From JAYZDF01 sp036337945 (lineage in GTDB: Bacteria; Myxococcota; Kuafuiibacteriia; Kuafuiibacteriales; Kuafuiibacteriaceae), in assembly GCA_036337945.1 (NCBI GenBank), contig JAYZDF010000010.1, positions 1-64,000 on the forward strand: a stretch of 64,000 nt of DNA, written 5' to 3'. The notes under the pieces are model-generated. The model made no database searches. It saw only the letters and a program-made list of their open reading frames with translations, and was not told where the DNA came from. Of the stretch, positions 53,520 to 63,180 are shown piece after piece (the stretch's first letter is position 1; each line of letters starts with the position of its first letter). A program made the translations under genes and the position numbers.

Positions 53520-53524
53520 ATTAA

Positions 53525-54757
53525 CTAAAAACCAGCTGACCAAGAAAAAGTAAGTCCACCATCATTGGGAACAACGGACAGAACAGAATTGGCAATCGAG
53601 ATGGGGCTCGAAGTACCGTCAAAGTGATAAAGAAGGCTTCCCGCTCCTGTGACCGCAAGGCTTATTCCAAACGTCAACCAGGCTAAACTAGCATGTGAAT
53701 CTCTGGACTCAGACAGAGTTCGAAACTGCTGATACTCCTCAGCACTTACTGATTGGTTAGATCTCTGTTCTTGCAACCGAGCAGCAGCTTGATCGTCTCG
53801 AAGAGCCATGAGTCCAACCACACCTGCCGTAGTCAAACCCAGGGTTCCAATGGAAAGGACCGCATACGAAATCGTTCGCTGCGCCGTCACGGGAAGCTCT
53901 ACATCAATCTCAACATCTCCACCTCGTTCAACGGTGAGGTTTCGAGCCCAAGGTGTTCGGCCTTTTTTGGTGACATAAATCTGGTGTTTACCTGCAGGAA
54001 CCATCAGTGGTTTTGCCAAAGGAGTCTGGCCAACAGGACGTCCGTTCAGCCAAATTTGCGCACCGACTACACCCTTGACCCAAACTCGAGCAGGCTTTTC
54101 CTTCGGCTCTATATTTATAACGATCAAGCGCCCTTCCACTGCCGTGACTTGCTTAGTCACAGTTTCATAACCAGGTGCCTTCACTTGTGCAACATGGAGT
54201 CCAGGCTCAACCACTGCCGTCGTTGGCACTTGACGAGATTCCGGACCTCCATCAATCGAAATTGTTGATTGTGGTGCGCTACTCATAATCATTATCTGAG
54301 TGGGCGGCTCATAAGGCTCGATCGGAGCAGGCGCAATTTCAAGCTCTGCTTTCCGTTCTTGATCTAACTTTAACTTGATGGGCTCTAATTCAGACAAAGA
54401 TGTCACCGCATCGAATCGACGGGCTCCCGATGACGCCGAATCAATATAGAGTCTATATAAGGTGATCGCTCGTTCAAGATGTCGACTGTCTTGATCAACG
54501 AAAAACTGTAAGCGATAAGCCTGGGCAAGAGAAAAAGCGGTCGCAGGCAGAGGGATGAGTTCATAAGACTGCTCAAGAGCTTGAGCTGCAGCGAGGTATT
54601 GTCCCGAAGAATAGGCTGCAGAGCCCGCACGGAACAGCCTTTTTGCTTCGTCGCGGGTCTTAGACGAATTCCGCTTCGGCGTCTCAGAACGTGCGTCAAA
54701 ATGAGTGTAAGAACTGCTCACTGCGAAAGCCAGGACAATAGATAGCAAACGACTCAT
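53525..54757 (-). CDS. PEGA domain protein
   Basis: 410 residues with a Sec signal. TPR-like N-terminal part (AKRLFRAGSAAYSSGQYLAAAQALEQSYELIP) then two PEGA domains (ISIDGGPESRQVPTTAVVEPGLH; GAQIWLNGRPVGQTPLAKPLMVPAGKH), and two C-terminal membrane helices. PEGA domains commonly sit on surface or kinase-linked proteins. It overlaps the FG-GAP gene by 4 nt (ATGA). Confidence 0.85.
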   Translation of the reverse strand: MSRLLSIVLAFAVSSSYTHFDARSETPKRNSSKTRDEAKRLFRAGSAAYSSGQYLAAAQALEQSYELIPLPATAFSLAQAYRLQFFVDQDSRHLERAITLYRLYIDSASSGARRFDAVTSLSELEPIKLKLDQERKAELEIAPAPIEPYEPPTQIMIMSSAPQSTISIDGGPESRQVPTTAVVEPGLHVAQVKAPGYETVTKQVTAVEGRLIVINIEPKEKPARVWVKGVVGAQIWLNGRPVGQTPLAKPLMVPAGKHQIYVTKKGRTPWARNLTVERGGDVEIDVELPVTAQRTISYAVLSIGTLGLTTAGVVGLMALRDDQAAARLQEQRSNQSVSAEEYQQFRTLSESRDSHASLAWLTFGISLAVTGAGSLLYHFDGTSSPISIANSVLSVVPNDGGLTFSWSAGF

Positions 54758-57477
54758 GGTTTCTGTTGTCCTTCTTTCGCATAAAGAAAATATAGTCGAC
54801 CAACGTCAACCCAGGCTAAGTCAGTCAGACCATTGCCATTCATATCTTGAACGAGTAATTGCGATGGACTCAGTGCCTCTGATAGCTTAGTTGGTTGTTC
54901 ATAGGTTCTTGATAGAGGCTCGAAGCTATACTGAAAGACGCCGCTTATTCGCTGATTCTCACCTGGTGTGCGAAGCATACGCGTTGTTACAATAATCGTA
55001 GAAAAGTCGCCGCTCAATCCTGGTAAAACGGCTAAGTCTGTCATGGCCTGTGATTGAGGTAACGCGGTCGAATTGCCCGAGACAAACTCGCCACCTTCAT
55101 TCCACATAACGACAACCCCGGATCCAAGCGCAGTCTGGCTGTTTTCATATCCTCGAAATCCAATGACGAGATCAAAGTCTCCGTCGTTGTCTAGGTCAGC
55201 AGCTTCAATATGTGCTGGATTGCGATAACTGCTGGGTACACTCGACAATTCGTAATTGAGTGGGCCGTCACACCTATCATCGGTTGTAGAAGCGTCTACG
55301 ACCAGTAAATGACTGGCCTCGGTCGAAAGATCTCCGGAATTGAGTGCACCACATAGCCTCGAATTATCAATCCCAATCAATTCCTCGAAGCCGTCGTAGT
55401 CAATGTCAGCTTTGGTCCAGCAAGAACTATCAATACTAAACAAATCGGAAGGTTCTAAGCGTGAACGTCGATAGGCCCCTTCGCTGAAGTCGAATGAAGA
55501 AAGTGAAGACTGCGCTTGATGACCTGATAATACCCACAGATATGGGATATCTGAAGACTCGGTACCAGGTCTGCGTCGTTCGCCTGTTTGAGAGTTTGAC
55601 CAAGCAATTGCGGCAATATCTGGAGCAAGTATGCAACTCTCTTGTGATGAGCTTGGACAATATCCACAAAATTCTCCAAACATAGCTGCTTGGGGATCAT
55701 CAACGCCTATCGTCTCTCCTTGAGGATCTTGGTCACGAAGGAGAAATGGCGAAAACAAACGGCGTTCGGCGTTGCCGAACATGACTGCCACTGCCAAATT
55801 CTGCTGAGAAGTAGAAGTTCCAGAAACCGTTGAAGTCACAATAATATCCGTCATCCCATCGAGATTGCCTGCGCCACTCGCCACAGACATAGCGTGCAGA
55901 CCCTGAACGTTTTCAAATTCTCCCATGGTTCGTACAGAAATATTCTCATGAAGTTGCTGGCCGAAAAGAATACCCAGTGTGACCTCTGGCACGCCGATAG
56001 TCTGGTGAGTGAAGGCAATATCGTCTACAAAGTCGCCATCGAAATCGCCCGTGGAGATCCTTGAAGCTCTTCTCGACACATCGACCTCTACAGGGTTGAA
56101 TACACCGTTATCGTTACCCAGCAGCAGAAGAATTTCTGGTTTCAGACGATAACTCGCACCGAGATCTTGCTTACCATCTCCGTTGAAGTCACCCAACACC
56201 ACTTCAGCCCAGGGCTCCCCCGCGACAACATAAGCAAGAGATGCTGGTTGAGGAAATTCTCCGCACACCGCCAAAGTATCTGTAAGCGGATTAATCGCAA
56301 TTCCAAACCGACTTACAAAATCAGCGCGTCTATCTCCGTTGACGTCAACAAAACGAAGTGGAAAATTATCAGTTGTTAACTGAGTGGTACCCAACACGAT
56401 ACGAACTGAGCATGAAGCGGAAAAAGAATTTTGAGCGGGATTCCAGTATGCAATAACCAACCCGGTTTCGTCATTTGTCGTAAACCGTACAGACACAAGC
56501 AAATCGTCGAAACCGTCGCCATTGATATCAGCAAAGTCGGCGCCTTGATCCACGGTTGAAGCACGAGGAATATCGACTTCTTGGAAAAGCTTCACAACAG
56601 ATTTTCCGTTTGGCGCTTTTGTAGACGTATAGACCCAAACGCTCGACGCATTTCTAAAGGCCAAGGCAAATTCCGAAATACCGTCCTTCGCTCCTAGATC
56701 AGACTTAGGAATGTCGCCAACGATTTGCGTCAATGCGCGGTTAGGCGGCAAAGCCAAACTTGGCGCATCAATCCTTTGACCTTCTACAGATTCTATTCGT
56801 AGTCCCTCATCACTGATGATAAGAATCTCTTCACCGGGCCTTTGTTCATCGCTTTCAATGGGATCTAAAATAACTCCTACGGCACCAGGTAGAATCCAAG
56901 GCTGGTAGGTCACTGAAACCAAGTCCCTATCCGTTTCGCCTAAAAATATATGGAGCGCATTGCGAATCGGGATGAGTAAATCCGATACTCCATCGAGGTT
57001 AAAATCAGAAATACTAAAGTCGTTCTGAGGCCTCGGAGAATTTACGATCAGCTCATCTACGAATGCCGCATCCTCGTCGCCGTATCGAACTGTCACCTTG
57101 TTATCTCGCATCCCAACAAGGTCAACGAAAAGGTCGCCATCAAAGTCCGCAACCTCGATATTACCCTGCGTGAAATCTCCTGCCTCTACAGGCGTCTCGG
57201 AGAAACCGACTCCAAGTCGACAACGGTTATCAAGGCCACAACTCCATCCCGATGGACATGCCATCATATCTGGAATCATATGATCGCAAACGTAAGTACA
57301 CGGGCCAGTAGGGTGATTCGGTTCGCCGCAGGTTCCACCCGCTATTTCAGGATAGCCATCGCAATCTTCGTTAGCTTCTACAACGCGATTCCCACAAAGA
57401 TTCTCCTGTACAAATGTGAAATTCGAACAGGCAGAAAGAGCACAAAGTGCATAGGGCAGATAAAGTCTTCGCATCAA
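54754..57477 (-). CDS. FG-GAP repeat lipoprotein
   Basis: 907 residues with lipobox LSAC. After the Cys-rich CGNRVVEANEDCDG module come many FG-GAP/VCBS-type repeats: DFDGDLFVDLVG, DFNLDGVSDLL, DINGDGFDDLLV, DVNGDRRADFV, DFNGDGKQDLG, DLDNDGDFDLVIG and others, each with a Asp-rich Ca2+-binding turn, as in integrin-like beta-propellers. Probably an exported adhesin or sensor at the cell surface. It is coupled to the downstream PEGA gene and to the kinase gene 2 nt upstream. Confidence 0.92.
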   Translation of the reverse strand: MMRRLYLPYALCALSACSNFTFVQENLCGNRVVEANEDCDGYPEIAGGTCGEPNHPTGPCTYVCDHMIPDMMACPSGWSCGLDNRCRLGVGFSETPVEAGDFTQGNIEVADFDGDLFVDLVGMRDNKVTVRYGDEDAAFVDELIVNSPRPQNDFSISDFNLDGVSDLLIPIRNALHIFLGETDRDLVSVTYQPWILPGAVGVILDPIESDEQRPGEEILIISDEGLRIESVEGQRIDAPSLALPPNRALTQIVGDIPKSDLGAKDGISEFALAFRNASSVWVYTSTKAPNGKSVVKLFQEVDIPRASTVDQGADFADINGDGFDDLLVSVRFTTNDETGLVIAYWNPAQNSFSASCSVRIVLGTTQLTTDNFPLRFVDVNGDRRADFVSRFGIAINPLTDTLAVCGEFPQPASLAYVVAGEPWAEVVLGDFNGDGKQDLGASYRLKPEILLLLGNDNGVFNPVEVDVSRRASRISTGDFDGDFVDDIAFTHQTIGVPEVTLGILFGQQLHENISVRTMGEFENVQGLHAMSVASGAGNLDGMTDIIVTSTVSGTSTSQQNLAVAVMFGNAERRLFSPFLLRDQDPQGETIGVDDPQAAMFGEFCGYCPSSSQESCILAPDIAAIAWSNSQTGERRRPGTESSDIPYLWVLSGHQAQSSLSSFDFSEGAYRRSRLEPSDLFSIDSSCWTKADIDYDGFEELIGIDNSRLCGALNSGDLSTEASHLLVVDASTTDDRCDGPLNYELSSVPSSYRNPAHIEAADLDNDGDFDLVIGFRGYENSQTALGSGVVVMWNEGGEFVSGNSTALPQSQAMTDLAVLPGLSGDFSTIIVTTRMLRTPGENQRISGVFQYSFEPLSRTYEQPTKLSEALSPSQLLVQDMNGNGLTDLAWVDVGRLYFLYAKEGQQKP

Positions 57478-57479
57478 AA

Positions 57480-58928
57480 TTATTTCTCGAAAGGATCTTC
57501 TAAACGGTCTCGAGAGCGTCTCGGTCGTTTTGGTTTCGGTTTTTCTTTATTTGAAGGAACAGTCTTCATCTTCGACTTCATCGTCAAAAGCAGTGTTTGA
57601 GAACTCTGTGGCACAACGGCCGTCGAGGTTGATACGTGCCCTTCTGCTCTCAATACCAAAAGTGCAGGTTCGTTATTTCGAAGCAATTGTATTTGACCGG
57701 GTGCAACGCCGACCAGTTGTCCTAAATGAAAAACCTCAGTGCCTTCTGGTACGCCATTGATAGTAATCAGAATTTTAGGTGGAATGGGCGGTCCCATGAT
57801 CTCCGCGGAGGACTCGTTGATAGATATTGCACTGCTTTCATCGCCATCATTTGTCGCATCAAAAACAAAGAAGGCCACAACAAGACCTAAAATCAAGCAC
57901 ATCGCCGGAAGAAGAAGCGGACGTATCGCGACGTTTCCTGGAACCTCATTCAGTTCATCTGCAGACGTTCGCAGGCTTTCCGAAGAAAGTAGATTTTCCA
58001 TCATCGCAGCTGCGTTGATATGCTCTGTCTTCCCGGAACTATAAGGAAGTAACATTTGGTACATAGCTCTTCCATTGCTAAATCGGCGTTCAGGTAATTT
58101 GTCGGTCGCCCGTTGAATAATTTTACGCACTCCTTCTGAAATATCACTTCTATAGGTTGAAATATCAGGCAAGGGTTCACTGATCTGCTTCATTGCAACA
58201 CTCATTGCGTTTTCTCCAACGAAAGGACGTTGGCCGGTTAAGAGCATCCACAAAATAAGGCCGCAGGCGTACACATCCGAGCGGGCATCGCTCGGTTCGC
58301 CGCGAGCCTGTTCAGGTGACATATACGCAGGGGTGCCAAAAAAACTGCCTTTCAAGGTCATTGGCTCCTGGCCAAAACTATCATCCGCCCGCGGTAATAA
58401 CTTCGCGATTCCAAAATCGCATATCTTAACGAACTCTTCGTACTCACCTTGGTCGTTCCGGCGTGAAGTGACCATGATATTCCCGGGCTTCATATCGCGA
58501 TGAACGATGCCATTATCATGGGCAGCAGCCAAAGCTGCACAAACTTGAGACATGAGGCGGCAGGCCCGTTGCTCGGTCATAACGCCTTCACTGAAAACCA
58601 ATTGCCGGAGGTCTTGGCCTTCGATGTACTCCATGACGATAAAGTACAGGCCATCAGATTCACGCCCAAAATCGATGACGCTGACACTGTTGGCATGTTC
58701 AAATCGCCCCGCAGCCCTAGCCTCCGCTTCAAACCTTGCGATACCCGTTGTTGAGCGTTCAATATCGGAATGAAGCACTTTTACAGCGACGAATTTCTTC
58801 AGCGTTAGGTGTCTTGCGCGATAGACGGCACCCATAGATCCCGAGCCCAAACACGACAATAATTCGTATTTTTCGTTAAGAATTCGTCCAACGAGGGAGT
58901 CTGGTTCATCTTCGTAGAGACCTGACAT
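57480..58928 (-). CDS. Transmembrane Ser/Thr protein kinase with C-terminal PEGA-like domain
   Basis: 482 residues. The kinase domain has GSGSMGAVY, catalytic Lys 50, HRDMKPGN (Asp 145) and DFG (Asp 171), SPEQARGE. A membrane helix at about 336-357 separates a periplasmic PEGA-like domain (about 375-470) that could sense a surface ligand. First gene of a coupled unit with an FG-GAP lipoprotein and a PEGA protein. Confidence 0.94.
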   Translation of the reverse strand: MSGLYEDEPDSLVGRILNEKYELLSCLGSGSMGAVYRARHLTLKKFVAVKVLHSDIERSTTGIARFEAEARAAGRFEHANSVSVIDFGRESDGLYFIVMEYIEGQDLRQLVFSEGVMTEQRACRLMSQVCAALAAAHDNGIVHRDMKPGNIMVTSRRNDQGEYEEFVKICDFGIAKLLPRADDSFGQEPMTLKGSFFGTPAYMSPEQARGEPSDARSDVYACGLILWMLLTGQRPFVGENAMSVAMKQISEPLPDISTYRSDISEGVRKIIQRATDKLPERRFSNGRAMYQMLLPYSSGKTEHINAAAMMENLLSSESLRTSADELNEVPGNVAIRPLLLPAMCLILGLVVAFFVFDATNDGDESSAISINESSAEIMGPPIPPKILITINGVPEGTEVFHLGQLVGVAPGQIQLLRNNEPALLVLRAEGHVSTSTAVVPQSSQTLLLTMKSKMKTVPSNKEKPKPKRPRRSRDRLEDPFEK

Positions 58929-58975
58929 GGGCTACTCGAGTGTACCTGATGGTTCGGAAGAATAAAGTAAAGGGC

Positions 58976-58981
58976 ATTATA
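58976..58981 (-). promoter_or_regulatory. TATAAT -10 box before kinase operon
   Basis: A perfect TATAAT on the minus strand lies about 50 nt before the kinase start. No good -35 box at 16-18 nt, so this may be an activated promoter. Confidence 0.5.
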
Positions 58982-59034
58982 TGGGTTAAACACCGAAAAA
59001 CATTACAGGTATTTCGCTAATTATCGTTGAGTAA

Positions 59035-59946
59035 TCACACGTAGCGGAAGGCGTGCATTACTCTAGATTCATCATATTGGGGGTCAAAACCGGTGATCTT
59101 TCGGAATTCTGAGTCGTCGACCGTAATTGAATACTTGATGTGATTGACCGCGCCTGAAGGCAAATCTGACAAACCAGCTCGACCCAGCATCCGTTCGAAT
59201 AAAAACTCCGGAATAGGAACCTGGGTTTTTCCGACACCGCGAATGAGTACTGAAAGAGGGATGCCGGGCGGACCAGCAACATTGAAGACTCCTCGTAATC
59301 GAGACTCAACCGTCGCAGAAATTGCGTCACAGGCATCCTGTTCGTGCATGAACTGAAAGAGTGGATCAAAACCTAATACGGTCGGAACTCGCTCAGCAGA
59401 AAGAAACGAAGAGAGGGGACCTCTTTGCGTTGGGCCTAACGTATAGACCAAACGTAGCACGGCAGTGTTCAAAGTAGGCCACCGCCAAAGCGCCGAACCC
59501 GCAAAGAGGTCTGCTGCAACTAAATCCGAGAGCTCAGGATAAGTTGACGCAGCCAGTGGCGGTTCGGCTTCGGTATGATAGAGCGGAGAATCGGGAGCGG
59601 CTCCATAGATGGTATGTCGGCCCACAAAAATAGCCTGTTTCACGTCGTATTTCGCACAATTCTCGAACACAGCTCGGGTTCCATTCATATTGATTCGATA
59701 TCGTTCTTCAAACCGCGTATTGAGATGGGTCACTGTGGCCATATGAACGAGAACTTCAGGTTGAAAGCTTCGAAATACTTCTTCGGCTGGTCTTTTTCGA
59801 ATGTCCGCTTGATGAACCTGGATATCTTTCGGCGGATCAACCCAAGGTCGGCGATCAATACCGGCAATTTGATGTCCGTTGTCAGCAAGTGTCTTCGCCA
59901 ACATTCTCGCCAGAGCGCCTGAAATTCCAGTGATCAAAATCCTCAT
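59035..59946 (-). CDS. NAD-dependent epimerase/dehydratase family protein
   Basis: 303 residues from ATG 59946, whose ATGA overlaps the acyltransferase stop (frame open to 59970). Rossmann GxxGxxA motif TGISGALARML. The segment matching the YxxxK active site reads TYPELSDLVAADLF, so the usual Lys is Ser and the enzyme may not be a standard dehydratase. Coupled to the acyltransferase gene. Confidence 0.8.
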   Translation of the reverse strand: MRILITGISGALARMLAKTLADNGHQIAGIDRRPWVDPPKDIQVHQADIRKRPAEEVFRSFQPEVLVHMATVTHLNTRFEERYRINMNGTRAVFENCAKYDVKQAIFVGRHTIYGAAPDSPLYHTEAEPPLAASTYPELSDLVAADLFAGSALWRWPTLNTAVLRLVYTLGPTQRGPLSSFLSAERVPTVLGFDPLFQFMHEQDACDAISATVESRLRGVFNVAGPPGIPLSVLIRGVGKTQVPIPEFLFERMLGRAGLSDLPSGAVNHIKYSITVDDSEFRKITGFDPQYDESRVMHAFRYV

Positions 59947-60803
59947 GTCTTGACGTCTCCCGTTAGCCAAGGCTGCGTCACCGGATCAAGTCCTAGGTCC
60001 TCTAATCCCTCATCGATCAGCCTCGCAATCACCATCCGAACCTGGTCGACATACGACTGAATCACCTCGTCGCTCTCATTACCATTCCCCTCGAAGTGCA
60101 TGGGGGAACCAAATCGAATTTGGCAACGTACAGGTAAAGGCATAGGAACAACGTGTTTGGGAACGGGCCAGTAAGGAGCCCCCACCAAACGCCCCAACCG
60201 ATTGGCATGAAACATGACCGGCAGCGCTTCTTCTCCACCGATGAATGCGCTTGGAATAATAGGTGTATTGGTCTCAAGTGCGAGCCGCATGAACCCGGTT
60301 CCAAATCGGACCAGTTGGTAACGATCGCGAAATAATTTACCCGTCCCCCGCGCACCTTCTGGATAGACAAGCAATAAACGTTCATCGTCGAGGATTCGGC
60401 GCGCGTGCTGCGGAATCCCGGTAAATTGACCAAGCCTTGAAAACCAGTGCGAGACGAACATCCATTTTGCCGCAAACTTCTCCACCATACCGTGAGCTAA
60501 TCGTGGTGGATTCTTATCTAGGATCATCGCCGAGAGGAGCATTCCCGCATCCAAAGGAATTCCGCCGGAGTGATTACTGATCAACATACCGCGACCTTCG
60601 TTCGGAACCTGATCAATCCCAACCGTTTCTACCCGAAAATAGTGTCGATAAAAGGGCTTGAGAAATGAGTAGAATAATCCAAGCCGATACGTGGAAATTC
60701 CGTACCGATCATAGCCGAATCGATTGAACTTAACATCGAGGATTTCGAGACGCTCTCGGACTTCGGTGTCAATTAATTGCTTCGGCACAAAAATAGAATA
60801 CAC
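59943..60803 (-). CDS. PlsC-type acyltransferase
   Basis: 286 residues. LPLAT motifs: SNHSGGIPLD (His-x6-Asp spacing rather than the usual x4) and VYPEGARGTGK. C-terminal half PVRCQIRFGSPMHF. It would transfer an acyl group from acyl-CoA or acyl-ACP to a lysophospholipid or similar acceptor. Hydrophobic segment near the start suggests membrane attachment. It is divergent from the BtuF-like gene. Confidence 0.82.
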   Translation of the reverse strand: MYSIFVPKQLIDTEVRERLEILDVKFNRFGYDRYGISTYRLGLFYSFLKPFYRHYFRVETVGIDQVPNEGRGMLISNHSGGIPLDAGMLLSAMILDKNPPRLAHGMVEKFAAKWMFVSHWFSRLGQFTGIPQHARRILDDERLLLVYPEGARGTGKLFRDRYQLVRFGTGFMRLALETNTPIIPSAFIGGEEALPVMFHANRLGRLVGAPYWPVPKHVVPMPLPVRCQIRFGSPMHFEGNGNESDEVIQSYVDQVRMVIARLIDEGLEDLGLDPVTQPWLTGDVKT

Positions 60804-60834
60804 CCAAAATCAATCTAGACGTAAGAAACCGGTA

Positions 60835-61632
60835 ATGAGATGGACCGAAGTGGTGACATTTTCAGGTCAAATCGTCTCATTATGTCCGTCAACAACGGAG
60901 ACCCTCATAGAATTTGGCTTATCTGACCAAATTTGCGGCATTACAAAATTCTGTATACATCCGGAATCTATTGTAAAAAATCTCACTCAGGTCGGCGGAA
61001 CGAAGGATCCTGACCTCGAAAAAATCCGCACGTTAGCCCCGGATCTCATTTTCATGAACTCAGAGGAAAACCGCCGAGAAGATTACGAAAGTTTGGCGAA
61101 AGAGTTCCAGGTTGATGTGTCCGAACCAAAGTCTGTAGCCGAACTTCCGGCTTTGCTGAGACACTTTGGCAAGCTCACCAATTGCACCGCTGTAGCCGAA
61201 GCATCCGCGACACGTTTGGAGCAGGCCCTCGAATCCTTGAAGCAAGCCCGCGAAGACCGCCAAGACCGTGAATCCATATTCACGTACGCCTATCTCATCT
61301 GGCGAAAACCATGGATGTCGGTGGGGGCCGATACGTACGTCAGTCGATTGTTTGAAGAGGCCGGCGGAGCCAACGTCTTTGCCCAAAGCGAAGCGCGTTA
61401 TCCAGAAATTTCCTTGCAAGCGCTTGCGGACAAAAAGCCCGACTTTGTCTTCTTAGCGGACGAGCCTTTTCCTTTTGCCGACAAGCATATTCCCGAAGTT
61501 CAGAAAGCCTGCCCCCACGCAAAGATCGAAGTCATCAACGGCGATGATTGTTGCTGGCACGGTATTCGCTCGATTCGCGGCGTCGAGCTCATGCAAACGC
61601 TTCTTCACCGATTAGCCAAGCTCGATGCCTAG
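60835..61632 (+). CDS. BtuF-like substrate-binding protein without signal peptide
   Basis: 265 residues from ATG 60835; the frame is open upstream to 60724 but that overlaps the acyltransferase gene. Helical-backbone binding-protein domain with IVSLCPSTTETLIEFGLSDQICGITKFCIHPE and EEAGGANVFA. The family usually binds cobalamin or iron chelates in the periplasm, but no signal peptide is seen and no permease gene is adjacent, so a cytoplasmic corrinoid-binding role is possible. Its end overlaps the convergent glycosylase gene by 21 nt. Confidence 0.8.
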   Translation: MRWTEVVTFSGQIVSLCPSTTETLIEFGLSDQICGITKFCIHPESIVKNLTQVGGTKDPDLEKIRTLAPDLIFMNSEENRREDYESLAKEFQVDVSEPKSVAELPALLRHFGKLTNCTAVAEASATRLEQALESLKQAREDRQDRESIFTYAYLIWRKPWMSVGADTYVSRLFEEAGGANVFAQSEARYPEISLQALADKKPDFVFLADEPFPFADKHIPEVQKACPHAKIEVINGDDCCWHGIRSIRGVELMQTLLHRLAKLDA

Positions 61633-62325
61633 CTTTTCAAAGTCTTTATCTGCCCTTTCGGCCCATCCTCGATTCGCAACTGGACTTGCCGGGCTAGGAT
61701 GGAGCACACGGCCAATTCGAATATCCATTCCTGCTAAGGCCTCTTTGGCTCGGCCCTCAGCATAAGCCCCTACGCCAACAATAATTTCTGGCTGCAAATA
61801 TTCGACCAGTCTTCTTAGAGCAACATCACAGGCAGCGACGATCGGTTCGCGTTCCATCACCGGAAGTTTATCCGGCGTACGATTTTTTCCACTCTCTTCC
61901 ATGAAGACCAAAGGGCAATAATTCGCGACGAAGAATCGTTCGAAAAAGTTTTCCGGAGTTTTAAATTTATCTTTGACCCAGCCCCAGAGCCTGCGACCAC
62001 TCACTTCACTGCGTGGGCAATCAAGGCCCTGAATCGGTCGTTTGGGATGCTCAATTTCAGGCTTGTCGACTTTTGCGCTCAGCCCCATCCAGTCCCGAAC
62101 ATGTTCTATTTCGCCAAAAGGAATACCGGTCTGTGCCATGCCCCACGGCCCTGGATTCATACCGAGCATCAATACTTCTTTGCCCGGTGCGCCGAACTTA
62201 TCGAGATACTGATTATGCATACGCTTGGCGTAGACCAACGGGTTGTACACATGAGTAACCGGTTCACCAAACTCAAGGACGTCTAGTTCTTTGCTGAGTG
62301 CGCGGTAAATACTTTTGGGCTTCAT
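61612..62325 (-). CDS. SMUG1-type uracil-DNA glycosylase
   Basis: 237 residues from ATG 62325, whose ATGA overlaps the upstream stop (frame open to 62379). GMNPGPWGMAQTGIPFG (about 55-71), FVANYCPL and LHPSPASPVANRGW are the SMUG1 signature, removing uracil and 5-hydroxymethyluracil from DNA. This family is common in animals and scattered in bacteria. It is translationally coupled to the haem-oxygenase-like gene. Confidence 0.88.
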   Translation of the reverse strand: MKPKSIYRALSKELDVLEFGEPVTHVYNPLVYAKRMHNQYLDKFGAPGKEVLMLGMNPGPWGMAQTGIPFGEIEHVRDWMGLSAKVDKPEIEHPKRPIQGLDCPRSEVSGRRLWGWVKDKFKTPENFFERFFVANYCPLVFMEESGKNRTPDKLPVMEREPIVAACDVALRRLVEYLQPEIIVGVGAYAEGRAKEALAGMDIRIGRVLHPSPASPVANRGWAERADKDFEKLGIELG

Positions 62326-63083
62326 TCCGCTTTGTGAATACCACATGCAGCGGCGACTGCATCCCGATAAACGAGCCAATGCTCGAGGGCCTTTTTCATC
62401 GCGGACACCACCGAACTGCGCTCATCAGAGGGAACATGATCGAGCAAAATATCCCAAGCGGACTTGCGGTGCTCACCCTCGATGCTCCGATGGGCTTTGG
62501 TAAGCGCGAGATGCTCCACCGGCAATCCGTAATGTTTCACCAAAGGATGCTCCTCTAAAGGCGGCGCGGGGCGTTTGGGAGCATCTTCATCCACCTCGCC
62601 TCTTTCATATTGAGTTCCTTCAATGAAGAGGGTCGAGACCGCAGCGGCCACAGCCCAACCGTGATTCTGGCAAGCATCATCCAGGCATGCTCGATACGAT
62701 CTGGCCCCATCGAGCAATTCGATGGATTCAAAGCGCGATAAATCCATCCCCAAGCCCTTTGGATATTCCAAGAACAGCTCCGGATGCGGACGACCCGCGG
62801 CGATTCCGCCGGTCTCCTCTTCATAGATATTCTCCGCCAATTCGCGGCGAACTTCCGCAATGGGACATTGCACATAGGCCCAGGCTACGAGGACAGGGAA
62901 GTCCCTTACGTAGGTCTCATATTCTTGCTCTAAGTGTATGTGAAGTAGGGATTTGGCGACTTTCCCGCCCGTAAACGAAGGCCAAGCCCAATGTTTTTTC
63001 TGCTCCATGACAGACAAGAGGGCTTCGAGAAATTCCTGGCGATTCACAAAAGATACGATAGCCTGAAACCGAAAATCTCCCAA
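62322..63083 (-). CDS. Haem-oxygenase-like iron-containing protein
   Basis: 253 residues from TTG 63083; GTG 63047 or ATG 63008 are alternatives, and no start has a good ribosome binding site. LAENIYEEETGG (about 83-94), HPELF (His 100) and IEGEHRKSAWDIL (about 201-213) give the Glu/His spacing of haem-oxygenase-like di-iron oxidases (TenA/PqqC-related fold). Such enzymes oxidise amino acids or fatty acids. The substrate is unknown. Confidence 0.7.
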   Translation of the reverse strand: MGDFRFQAIVSFVNRQEFLEALLSVMEQKKHWAWPSFTGGKVAKSLLHIHLEQEYETYVRDFPVLVAWAYVQCPIAEVRRELAENIYEEETGGIAAGRPHPELFLEYPKGLGMDLSRFESIELLDGARSYRACLDDACQNHGWAVAAAVSTLFIEGTQYERGEVDEDAPKRPAPPLEEHPLVKHYGLPVEHLALTKAHRSIEGEHRKSAWDILLDHVPSDERSSVVSAMKKALEHWLVYRDAVAAACGIHKAE

Positions 63084-63133
63084 AAAAAGCGTAGACCCGC
63101 CCTCTGTTCCGGGCTAACGCTGCCTCGTCTTAG

Positions 63134-63180
63134 AGCCACAGGTATCATGGATACCCTTGTATCCTAAAAATAAGGTGGCT
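63134..63180 (+). promoter_or_regulatory. Mutually exclusive hairpins upstream of OPT transporter gene
   Basis: AGCCAC (63134-63139) pairs with GTGGCT (63175-63180) and encloses two alternatives that share sequence: GGTATC/GATACC (63141-63146 with 63150-63155) or GGATAC/GTATCC (63149-63154 with 63159-63164). A GGGAGGA ribosome binding site and the ATG at 63207 follow. It may be a regulatory RNA leader or an operator; whether it is transcribed is not known. Confidence 0.45.
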
